From Sapria himalayana (Eukaryota; Streptophyta; Magnoliopsida; Malpighiales; Rafflesiaceae): 64,000 nt of DNA. Of this stretch, positions 33,882 through 45,284 are shown one piece after another. A model generated the notes under the pieces. The model did no database searches and was not told the DNA's origin. It was given only the letters and a program-made list of their open reading frames with translations. The stretch is from the NCBI GenBank assembly GCA_029783825.1, contig JAREIK010000781.1, forward strand, positions 1,043,501-1,107,500. Reading direction: 5' to 3'. The translations under genes were made by a program, and so were the position numbers. Each line of letters begins with the position of its first letter. The stretch's first letter is position 1.

Positions 33882-36164
33882 TGATTATCATACTATGGAT
33901 AAATTGATGTCGAATTGTCTTTTTCCCCTCTTAGCATATACATTGGTTATCATCATTGGATTGCCACTACTAGTGATAATCCCCCATAGTCGTGCCTTTA
34001 GTATTTAGATATCAAAACTACACTTGTTCCATTCATGAATTTAACACATGTCTACTCCTCTTATGTAATATGTCAAATGCCATTGACTATTACTTCGAGT
34101 ATGTATTTCTATTATTTGATCTCTAAAGTCATACAAGATAAGAAATAATATGATAATAATTATATTTGTACTTTTAGCTTTGTAAGCACCAAACTCATGT
34201 CAGTTAAGATATATTTTCCTATGAAAGTCATATAAGTTGAAATAATTACCATGATTGTCACCACTTATCAAATCATTCTACTTGCATGTATCTAATAACT
34301 TACCTACCACCATATGTTATATCTAACACATAACTCTCACACTATAGTAAAACCATTAAGTTAGACATTCTACATAATTCTTATATTATTTGAATGTCAC
34401 TTCTTCTAGAATATGTAAAATAAAATATACACAAATTTATTTATATTTTGACTTCATAAGTATCAAAATTAAATGAAATAAACATATAAATTTAGGGTTT
34501 CTACATATATATTTATCTAAATGATAAGATTAGAATGATCATCATTTCATTTGGATTGAATCTCGTGAGTGTATCTCTTGATTTACCTATCACCATATAT
34601 CATGGCTAACATACATAAATCTATGTTAAAATAAGATCCCAAAGCTCTATTCTAAATAATATTCTTTTTCATCAATAATCAAACCATGACATTACTGCTA
34701 ATAAATATTACATAATTGCAATCTTCATACACAAATATAATGAAACAATAATCAATGCCTCTTTAGTCCGATGTTATAAAAAAATTTGTATGAGATATTT
34801 TGTGGTTCAACTTGTCAAATTGAGAGTTCACTGTGATAATTGACACTCAAATCTAAGTCTCCAATTTTGATTATAATCAATACTTGCTTGCATTTGCCTT
34901 GAACTTGACCCTGAGTAGAGGTTGGAAATCATGTTGCAAGGAGTTTTGCATGCTCTCGACCTCAAAATTTGAATCTCCCTCATTGCTTGGAAAAATCTTT
35001 ATGTTAATCTTTTATACCAATATTGGAGTCCCATTGAGTAGTTGTCTAGATATTCAAGTTGAATGTCTCAACTTCAGGTTGAGACTGCAACTTTGTCATT
35101 GCTTTGAACCTCTTTTATAGTGTAAAAGTTAGAGTGGTAAAGAAATGTCATGACTGATGAACTTTTTCTCTATAACAAAAAGTTATAGTGGAAATAAAGC
35201 CATGACTAAGGTAATTCTTTTCTAGAGCACAAAGTCATAACAACAAGCATATAATAACTGAAATATTTTCTCTTTGGAATACAAAGGTATGGCGACTAGA
35301 ATAGTCATGACTATGATATTTACTCTCGGAAGCATATAGTCATGATATAAAGAATGCCGTAACTAAAATTATTATCCTCTATAACATAAAGTCATGGTAA
35401 AAAGAATAATAGTGACTGAGTTTGTTCCACTATGAAGTAAAAAGTCATAATGGACAAAATTTGTCATGACTAAAAATTAATTGATATTATGTATTTTTAG
35501 TTTTACCTCTATAGTGAATATATCATGGTGCTTGAAAATATCATGACTATCAATGTAACACTAGGTTATTATGATATAAAAATAAAATTGTACCCAATAT
35601 TACATTTTATAAATAATATATGTATGACTCCAAGATGATGTCATAGTCATGAAGAAATTATTATATAATTAAAAATATTATGAAAACTAGGTGTACGTGG
35701 TAGAGTCACAATGTGCAAAGATTACTATGACAAATTTATATAATAACTACCAATAAATTTTGTTGTGACTACTTAATAGGTTTGTGTATGTTAAATCAAG
35801 TCATAACATAAGAAATATTATGACTTTTCATTACTTTTATATTCTTCGATTTAGGTTTCCATCAAATTGATTAATTCTATTCAAATTATATCTGATTTCA
35901 CCAATATTCATTTAATTCCATAAAAATCAAAATAAAGTGAAATTTATTTATTTTACTCCCAGATTCAATGCAAATACCTCATGAAAGTATTATGAAATAA
36001 TCCTAAAAAGTTGTATATTAAGTGTAGAATATCTTGCCTATGAGTGTAACAGCCTCAATCCAAACTATTTATTTAACTTATTTATTTTACTCCCAAATTA
36101 AATTCTACGTAGATGAATAATAAGATGACTTGTATATGTCATAGTCTTAGCCTAAACTAGCATT
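33882..36164. other. Intergenic stretch with palindromic repeat array
   Basis: AT-rich with no gene recognised. The only clear structure is the GTCATGAC-type array at 35117-35830. A 78-residue frame at 34884-35120 has no family resemblance. Confidence 0.55.
35117..35830. repeat. Degenerate ~52-bp tandem array with palindromic GTCATGAC core
   Basis: Units of about 52 bp each carry CTATAA(C/A), AAGTCAT and CATGACTA blocks; the first six or so (35117-35475) are the clearest and decay rightwards. GTCATGAC is its own reverse complement. Arrays of short subterminal repeats are known from CACTA transposons, but I found no CACTA/TAGTG ends, so the assignment stays open. Confidence 0.6.
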
Positions 36165-37700
36165 GGACAACGTGCACTGAACTTTCTCCAATAATATTTG
36201 GTTTATCTATTTGGCCACCTCATTATATTATGGTGTATCCAAATTTATGAAGTGTTAAGGGATACCTTTTTCCTTACAAAGTGCAAGGAGTGGATTTTTT
36301 TTTTGATATTTGTTATCATTATCTAGTCAAAATACTTTGATATTGCTCCAATTAAGGTTCTCCATTGTTTTCTTCCATATGAGAAAATTCTCCAGTACCT
36401 CGTATTTGATTCTCATGGTATACACCCAAACTCTTCGAGAAAAGTCATACACAAAGATAACAAATAATGTTTATCTCCCAATGAAGTCATCTTGGTTGGT
36501 CCCCATACATTTGTATTAATGTAATCCATCACACCTTCAGTGTTATGGATTGCAGTGAAAAATATCACTTTATTCTACTTTCCCAAAAAAGACTTTTTGA
36601 AAAAAATTAGCTTGCAAGTCTTTACACTTTTCAATAATCTTTGCTTCACTAATATTTGCAAGGGCTTTACACAGATATGTCCAAGTTACATGTGTCACAG
36701 CTTGGACATCTCTGCTTTTTCATTTGCCTTTACTACTATTGATGTGCCAATTTTTGTGTTTCCTTTATAGGTATATAGATTGTTCTTTTGATACCCTTCA
36801 TCTCCATAATTATGTAATCAAAAAATAACTTTTAGAATCCTATTTTGCATAATAATGGTAGAACCTTCTTTATCTAAGGTCCCCAAAAGATATGGTATTC
36901 TTTGCAAACTTTGGAATATATAAAACTTTGTTAACACCTTGATTGAACCATCTTGATTCTTCAAGTAGATTGTGCCTACCCCAATTACCTTTCATGCTAG
37001 GTTTTTGGCTATGTAGAAAATGTTGCCATTAATTTTTTTAGAATTGAAGAACCACTCATCCTTAGAAAACATGAGGAATGAACATCCCGAGTCTAGCAGC
37101 CATGAATCATTCATCAGCACGAGTCGATGATGAAACACGTGACAGAGAATAATCTAACTCATTGTTTTTAACTATACATGCTTCAACTGCCACCTTTCCT
37201 TTTTTTTTTTTTTTTTGCATCTTTCAATAAACTTTCTTTCAATGATAAAAGGCACAAGAATTTTTTAAGACTTTGTCTCTTAAATTGAGATTTTCCTCTT
37301 TTATTAGCTTTTAGTTTTGACTATGACCTCTAATATTATGAGCTCATGAAGTTGAATTTATGTGTTATAATTAACTTATCTTTCTTTCTGATCTTGTTAG
37401 AATACAAAGACATATACACTTCTTTAAAGATAATAGTCTATTTTCTAGTCAACATACTAACAATAAGATGTTCAAATTCATCTAGGAGAGAAGCTAACAA
37501 TATCAAAACCTTATCAACATCATTTTTTTTTATCTAGATTCAACAAATCAGTTACTAATGATTTGAACGATGTGATGTGATCATTCATGGAGGTACTTGG
37601 CAAATTCGAGAAGTGATATAGCTGTGTTCTCATACAGAGCTAATTTTCTATGCTATTCTTTGTGAACTTGTCTTCTAGCTTCTTTCATGAATGTATGAAA
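36165..37700 (-). pseudogene. Ty1/copia gag-protease-integrase relic
   Basis: Read leftward from 37700: a Gag segment (LYHFSN...MNDHITSFKSLVTDLLNLD, then LLASLLDEFEHLIVSML) at 37660-37400, a protease-like DSWLLDSGCSF at about 37110-37070, a GAG-pre-integrase-like ALANISEAKII near 36660, integrase-like YGDQPR/TSLGDKHY-type sequence near 36500, and a final KFGYTI...QIDKPNIIGE stretch at 36250-36170. Stops and frameshifts throughout. Domain order is that of copia elements; reverse transcriptase is missing at the left end. Confidence 0.75.
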
Positions 37701-38951
37701 ATATATTGAAATTAATTATTATTTTGTAAGTCATCATGTTACCCACAACAGCATACTTTTAAGTCATGTCTCTTCTGAAAACCAAATGGCTGATATCTTA
37801 ACCAAATCATATTTTCCCAAAACACCATACTTTTAACTCAAACTGGTATCCTTGATACCATCTTGAGTTTGAGGAAGGGGGTGTTAACGTCATTCTTGGA
37901 ATCATGTGATTATGGGAATCATGGCCCTAATTTAGCCTTTACTCTAGGATTAAATAGCATCATTTATTCTTTGTAATATTTAACATAATTTTATTTAGAA
38001 TTGAAGAACCACTCATCCTTAGAAAACATGAGGAATGAACATCCCGAGTCTAGCAGCCATGAATCATTCATCAGCACGAGTCGATGATGAAACACGTGAC
38101 AGAGAATAATCTAACTCATTGTTTTTAACTATACATGCTTCAACTGCCACCTTTCCTTTTTTTTTTTTTTTGCATCTTTCAATAAACTTTCTTTCAATGA
38201 TAAAAGGCACAAGAATTTTTTAAGACTTTGTCTCTTAAATTGAGATTTTCCTCTTTTATTAGCTTTTAGTTTTGACTATGACCTCTAATATTATGAGCTC
38301 ATGAAGTTGAATTTATGTGTTATAATTAACTTATCTTTCTTTCTGATCTTGTTAGAATACAAAGACATATACACTTCTTTAAAGATAATAGTCTATTTTC
38401 TAGTCAACATACTAACAATAAGATGTTCAAATTCATCTAGGAGAGAAGCTAACAATATCAAAACCTTATCAACATCATTTTTTTTTATCTAGATTCAACA
38501 AATCAGTTACTAATGATTTGAACGATGTGATGTGATCATTCATGGAGGTACTTGGCAAATTCGAGAAGTGATATAGCTGTGTTCTCATACAGAGCTAATT
38601 TTCTATGCTATTCTTTGTGAACTTGTCTTCTAGCTTCTTTCATGAATGTATGAAAATATATTGAAATTAATTATTATTTTGTAAGTCATCATGTTACCCA
38701 CAACAGCATACTTTTAAGTCATGTCTCTTCTGAAAACCAAATGGCTGATATCTTAACCAAATCATATTTTCCCAAAACACCATACTTTTAACTCAAACTG
38801 GTATCCTTGATACCATCTTGAGTTTGAGGAAGGGGGTGTTAACGTCATTCTTGGAATCATGTGATTATGGGAATCATGGCCCTAATTTAGCCTTTACTCT
38901 AGGATTAAATAGCATCATTTATTCTTTGTAATATTTAACATAATTTTATTT
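37037..38951. repeat. Near-identical direct tandem duplication of ~956 bp
   Basis: Unit 1 (37037-37993) and unit 2 (37994-38951) appear identical apart from the length of one poly-T run (17 and 15 T). Each unit contains the minus-strand copia gag/protease part and a plus-strand copia RNase H end, polypurine tract and LTR start. The offset is 957 bp before the poly-T run and 955 bp after. Confidence 0.93.
37740..37993 (+). pseudogene. copia RNase H end, polypurine tract and LTR start (unit 1)
   Basis: Plus strand encodes QMADILTK-like sequence, the usual end of copia Pol, followed by GAGGAAGGGGG and TGTTAACG, i.e. a polypurine tract next to an LTR beginning with TG. It points away from the adjacent minus-strand gag relic, so two elements or an inversion are joined here. 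Confidence 0.65.
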
Positions 38952-39075
38952 CCTTCTCTAGTCTTAGGTTTCTTGTATAAATACCAGTCTCTATTGTATA
39001 ATAGAGAAGAACAAAATATTTATTCATTTGCCAATAATAACATCAATAGTTCTTTGTTTTCAAAATAATATTTCA
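38697..39075 (+). mobile_element. copia RNase H end with 3' LTR (unit 2)
   Basis: Same Pol end as unit 1, then an LTR starting TGTTAACG at about 38838. Unit 2 continues past the duplication into LTR sequence with a TATA-like GTATAAATACCAG (near 38975) and a right end near 39075. The exact LTR end is not certain. Confidence 0.55.
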
Positions 39076-42000
39076 TTTTAGTATTTTTAAAATCATTATT
39101 CTTTTGTATACAAATTAAATAATGTTAGTTTACCCACATCACTTCTAACTTATAACCTCTCTAAACACACACAATTATGTGGTCACCAAGATTATAAGTA
39201 TGTAGAGGCATGAACTTATTTTCTTTAACTTTAAAATTTTTAGGGCAAAAATATTTATGATAGAGCTTTATTTAATTTTTATAGAGATTCAAATAAAAAA
39301 ACTATTTACATCAATTTTGTTTCACGCATATTATGAATTTATAAAATTAGGAAAGTTATAATTCTTTTGTTCTCACCAAATTTTTTTTCCCTCAAATTAA
39401 AATTTCAAATATATTTTCTATTTTCTTCCTATGAGTTTAAACTTTATTTGATTAACTTCTCAAACAAAATTATCATTAATAATGCCTTCTTACTTTTACA
39501 TTTTTTTTATTATTTAAAGTTAATAAATTTCACATGAGCTTTTTCATAGAGTAGGCAATTGACTCACACCACTTTTAACTAATTACCTCTCCTAATGCTA
39601 CATTTACATGATGACTAATACTATACATAAGTGTAGATATGATTGTATTTGCTTTACCTTTTAAATTTTCATGAACAAAAATTCATAATAGAGATTTATT
39701 TAATTATTATGAAAAATAATTAAAAATGTTTACCACATGTGTTTATCATGCATATTATTAATATGTAAAATTAATGATATTATAATTCTCAAGTTGCATC
39801 TTTATTTGATTAGCTTCTCAACAAATATTACTAATAATATTTTTTTACTTTATTTTATAATCTTTAAGTTCAAATCTTCTCATATGCATCTATCCTGAGG
39901 TTGGTAAGGGGAGATTACCGGGAAGGTGGAAAAAATTTTAAAAACATTTTTTTAAATTTAGTAAAATGTGGATATTACAATTATCTCATCTCACAAACTT
40001 TTTTCATTCACATCATTAATTATAAAATTTACGTAAATAATTTTGTTTCAAATCTATTTGTTTTTCATATTTGATTAGTTTTTCAAAGAATTGTGATTAA
40101 TAATTTCTTCATATTTTATTTCCATTATCTTGTTCAACATTTTCTCATGAACTACTTTTTAGGTTAAATGTTTCATTTTCAAAATAAGTTGTTCTAAAAA
40201 AAAATGAAGAACAAATATGGAGGACATGTTTTAAAGAATTGAAATATAAAATACATTATAAATTCTTACTCGTTCATCGAGTTGAAAATTAATTTCTTGA
40301 ATTTTTGTTGCAATATCAATTGAGCTTATAAATAGAGAATTAAACTTTTCATTCTTCTCAAGGTACATTATAATGTTATTGTGTGTCATTTCCAAAAAAA
40401 TAAAAAAAAATCAACTCTCTGTGTTGATATTGAAAAAAATGTTTTTTTAAATTTTTTTTCACCCTCCCCCTAATCTACCCTTACTAACCACATGGTAGAT
40501 GAATATGACAAAATTTTATACAGGTCAATCATCTCAGTAGTGATCACTATTAAGCACATTTAGTGTTGGAGTTCTTATGAGATCTAGTGCATTAGTGATG
40601 GTTTAAATACATCTAGACCTTGAAAAAAATGTTATTTTTAAAATAATATTTTATTTGAGTGATTGTAAAATCATATACACATATATAATGATGTTAGTTG
40701 ATTCACACTACAACAAGTGGTGAACAAGACTATTAGTAAGTGGAGGCATTAGTAATTTTGATTTACATTTTAATTTTTTTATCGCATAAAAATTATTATA
40801 AAACTTTATTTATTTTTGGTAAAAATTAAAATGAAAACAAATTTTCATCTTTTATATATCATGAACATTATCAATTTATAAATATGGGGACCCATGATTC
40901 GCTTATTCTAATAAATGTTTCTATCTGAACTAATCATTAAATTAATGTAGATATTTATATTTCAAATATAGTTTCTTCTTTTGAGTTTTGGTGTTGTTCA
41001 CATTATCATAAAATTAATTATTAAATTAATTTTTTCCATTCTATCATTTCTCTAATTTTCACTATAAAATCAACAGAGCTTATATATAAATAATTTATCT
41101 TTTCTTTCTTCTCAAGGTGCACTGTCACTTTCGAATGTGCCAATCCAAAAAAAAATCATATATATTAGTTGATCTTTAAATGTTGTATGTTTTCAAAATT
41201 CGATTTCATGGCACAAAATTTGATTTTAGATTTTTATTTAATCCTTATAAAAATTAAAAAATATATATTTACAACATTTATCTATCACTCATGTTATCTA
41301 TTTAAAAAATTACAGAAATTATAATTCTTTTATTCTCATAAATTTCTCCTAGAAATTAATAATTAAATTAAAGAAGATATATTTGTTTGAAATTGATTTT
41401 CTTCATTCAAGTTGCTTCTTTATTTGGTTAGCTTTTCAACACATTATCACTAATCACTTTTTCTTACTTCATATTTTTTTATATCAAGTTTACAATTTCC
41501 ATGTGAACTTCTTCATAAAATGGAAAGTTGATGCACACCTTGTTTAACCTCTATGAATACATATATTCATGTTGTTATGACTCAAACTCGCCCCACTCAA
41601 GGATTGAGACACAGGAGGGGGTGAGAAGGCAAAGGAGAATGGGATGAAAGAAAAATAATTAGTAATTTAAAACTTACTAAACATGGAAGTGACTTAAAAA
41701 TAATTTCATAAATTAATATTAGGAATATAAAATCCTTGTATAAAACAATTAGCCAGGCAGTAATTCTCCAAGAGCAATAATACATACACAATAATTACTA
41801 TCACAACCAAACTTACAAACTATATTTAATTTTATAGAGTTGGCACCAAAGTGTACCTCCAACAAGCCATAAATATATTAAAATATGCCCTCGTTGCCTC
41901 ATACAAAAGGTGTCCAAATAGTTTTATAAAATTTAGCTTTATAGTTCAAATGACAATATCCAAATATGTCAAACTATCCAATAGGAAGCACTAAAGAAAA

Positions 42001-43215
42001 TATGGGAAGATTCATATTTTACATCCATGACCACATATTTTTTTCAATATATAATTTAAGAGATTGATAATAAGTTTTGAAATATCCACATATGTTGGCG
42101 TAGGGCAGTCAAACTATGGTTTATTCAAGATCACAAAATACCAGGAACAATGCTTAGTTATTTAAGCAACAAAAGTAATAAATTATAAGATCCATAAATT
42201 CAAAAAACCAAAATACAAAATATTAAAAATCTAAAACAATAAAAATCAAAGTCCAAATTACAATATTATCAAATTGAATAATGTGCACTAATGATTTTTT
42301 CATATGTATTGAAAGTTTCTCGAGTACATAAATCCTAAAATTATGTATTGAACTAAAATATATTTTTCTAGTATATAAAACACAAAAAATGTAAAATCCA
42401 ATGTAGACCTAGAATTTTGAGGTGAATATTCCGAATCACTTTCCATGTCATTCTCAAGGTGATAGTGTCAGTTTGTTGACTTCTTGTTTAGTATACTAAA
42501 TATCAAATAATACTAATAGTTTTGTATGATTTTTATGAAGTGTTTGCCTTAAAAAGTTTTTTATTTATAATAATTTCATTAAAAATTTAGATTTAGAGGA
42601 TTTTGATGGATACTTATAAAATTATGAGTTTTTAATGTATAATATTCGACCTAGTAGAGTTAGTGACAAGATAGTGAGCAAAAAATCATGTAAGTCATAG
42701 CATTTGTAATGCTCTGACTTGATTATATCTCATGAGTATTTAAAGATTGGACTTTACACCTATTATTGCTCAAAACTCCACACACAAATGTGACAATCTT
42801 CATGTGTAGTATGCCATAGCTCTATTACCCTGTTATCACAATTATTTCACAGTGAAAATTTTATTGGCTATGAAGATTTCTTGTAATACTAGCCAGACTA
42901 GCTTGCAACAATTTTATGGCTATGATATTAATTTTGTCATAGCAATCCTAATGCTAAACCCTATGGCAGCCTCTAACACTATGACTTTTTTTGTACTAAA
43001 TCTCATAATATTCATCTAAAATATTAAAAATCATTAAGAAATTTATATGAAGTAGAAACTATAGGATAGACCCAACACAAATTGATTCAAATAAGAATGA
43101 AATTAATACTAAAAAGAGGCATAATGATGATGCTTACCACACATTCAATAATTAATTAGATTAGAGCATTAAAATTTACTAGATTTATAATTTTGTTAAT
43201 CAAAATATCAATAAG
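39076..43215. other. Intergenic AT-rich stretch
   Basis: No gene recognised. Composition is strongly AT-biased with many short poly-A/T runs. 42700-42985 has recurring CTATGA(C/A) motifs at roughly 50-bp spacing, faintly like the 35117 array. Confidence 0.5.
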
Positions 43216-43502
43216 TGTAACAAACAGGGGTGCCACTTGACCAAAGTCTCTGGGTGGCTTCACGAGTATTAACTGATTTCCCAACCCTCACTGAGCATGT
43301 CGACATTGTCCACTTTGCTCATTAGAGTGAATGATTTTACACATGCCACACATTGTGTCCTTCAAGATTAGAACTCATGACTTCAAGTCTATAATTCTAA
43401 ATTCTAGCACATGAGCACAAATTAAGGCCGGTGCTGAGCAACCAATTAACACTCACTAGGCCACTTGAGGATATAGGTCAAGTGGGGCCCACATTGGTTA
43501 CA
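43216..43502. mobile_element. Fold-back/MULE-like MITE, copy A
   Basis: Starts TGTAACAAACAGGGGTGCCA and ends CCCACATTGGTTACA. The two ends (about 80 bp each) are imperfect inverted repeats: CACTTGACC...GTATTAACTGATT...CACTGAGCA on the left against TGCTGAGCAACCAATTAACA...GTCAAGTGG on the right. Long inverted ends without coding capacity suggest a MULE-type or fold-back element. Confidence 0.6.
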
Positions 43503-43518
43503 TTTTAACACATTTATA

Positions 43519-43986
43519 TGCAACAAATGGTAGGCCACACTTGACCTTGGTCCCATGGCAATCCCCAAGTATTAACTAGTTGCTCGACCATTTAGTGAGC
43601 ATATTAATATTGTCCTCTTTGGCCATTAAAGAATAAGGGTTTACACATATCTCTCATGTCACATTCCCAATTAATTTTAACTAAAGATTCATAGTCTGTA
43701 TTTTTTCAAATCCCTACACCTAAGTACTAGTTGAGCCAGATCCTTTTAATCCCACAATAGTATACTAATTGATCTTTTTGGCTCAATAAATATTTTATTG
43801 TGAGAATGAAGGGCCTGGGTTCAAGTTCTAAGGATGCGAAATGGAAGACATGTTTAAAACTATGCATATTAATGATCAAAATAGACAATATTGATATTTT
43901 CGACAGGGATCAGGTAATTGGTTAACACTTAGCGATCACTCAGACCTAGGGGACTAAAGTTGAGTGGGGGCCCATCGCTTGTTACA
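43519..43986. mobile_element. Fold-back/MULE-like MITE, copy B
   Basis: A second copy directly after copy A: GCAACAAATGGTAGGCCACA...CACTTGACC on the left and TTGAGTGGGGGCCCATCGCT then TGTTACA on the right, with a different, longer centre containing CTGGGTTCAAGTTC. Confidence 0.55.
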
Positions 43987-45284
43987 GTAAGAGTGGCACA
44001 ATTCAATGAATTACCCATTTTTTTTGGAGCGATGATCTAATTTGTTATATATTTTAGATTAAAACTATTCAAGTTTGAATTTCTCAGACCATAAGCTCTG
44101 TTAAATGGCTATCCTAGCAAAAAAATAAAATAAAATAAAAAAAAAAACAAAAAAAAAAAAAACACCTAATTCTAAAACCCATTGTTGTTGTAGTTGTTAA
44201 ATCTAAGATCTCACAATTTTATTAACAATGCAATATTTTGAAGTGCATGTTCACTTCAAATCTCTTGAATTATGTATACTTATTTTTCATGTTTATTTGG
44301 TAAATTTATATGACTATATAACAAAAATTATCATAGTAATTTGTCACAGCTATCTGTCATATACAATTTGATCTAGTCTTGACACTTTTTCATAAATATT
44401 AATTTCATTAAGTTGAATTTAATATGATTAAAACTAATTTCGCATGATCAATTTAAATTTAACATCAATTTAAATTAATCATGTTCAAATTGTGGCCATC
44501 TATTTAAATTTGTATGACCATAAAATAATTTTTATTACAAAATTGAAATTTATCTGATAAATTTATTTTTAGTTTATAAGTTAGTTAAGGGAGAGATAAA
44601 AAATAGGGAAAATTATGTTAAAAGGGCATCAAATTAAAAATTTTAAGAAAAATTCACCTGACAATTCAATTTTTTTTTAAAAAAAATATTAAGACTAAAA
44701 TATTTATATATTGGTATACTCAAAAATATAAGCGCTAAAGTATTCTTATATGTTAAAAAAAATACTAAAAAAAGAAAACAATATTTTCATAAATATTGCT
44801 TTTAAAAATACAAAACTTATATTATTTATACATATAAACTATATATGTAAAAATATATATACATTTAAAGTGGATATGCATATTAGTTTCGATATCTTTT
44901 TTTTTTTGAGGGTATAAAAATATAAATATTTTTAGTTTTAGTAATTTTTTTTATCAAATTTGAATAGTTGGGAGACTATTTATTAAATATTTTTATTTGA
45001 GATATTTTTACATAATTTTTATTAAAAAAAATTCAAATCCCTCTCAGTTATAGTATTTAATTTTGTAATTTCTTTTTGATAAATTTTGATATGGTTTTTG
45101 GAGGACCAAGACCTCCGAATTTTATATCCGTAAATTTTTTTTTAAAAATGCAGATTGCAGAGGCCGTCGATGGTTAAACTCCAAGCCTCGTCGTCATTCG
45201 GGGGGGAGACTTCTTCGTTCTCCCTTAATTTTGGTCTGTCTTCCCTTCCCCAGAGCACGCAATTATCAAGAGAAACTGATAATC
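43987..45284. other. SOX upstream region
   Basis: AT-rich, with an A-rich run at 44120-44165. From about 45150 the sequence becomes GC-richer (GAGGCCGTCGATGG, CATTCGGGGGGGAGAC), probably the SOX 5' UTR. I could not place a TATA box with confidence. Confidence 0.45.

Noticed and set aside
34884..35120. 78-codon Leu/Cys-rich frame
   Set aside because: No domain, no splice context and no neighbouring exons; a chance frame.
37346..38492. Two identical 63-codon frames as paralogous small genes
   Set aside because: They are antisense frames over a duplicated copia gag relic.
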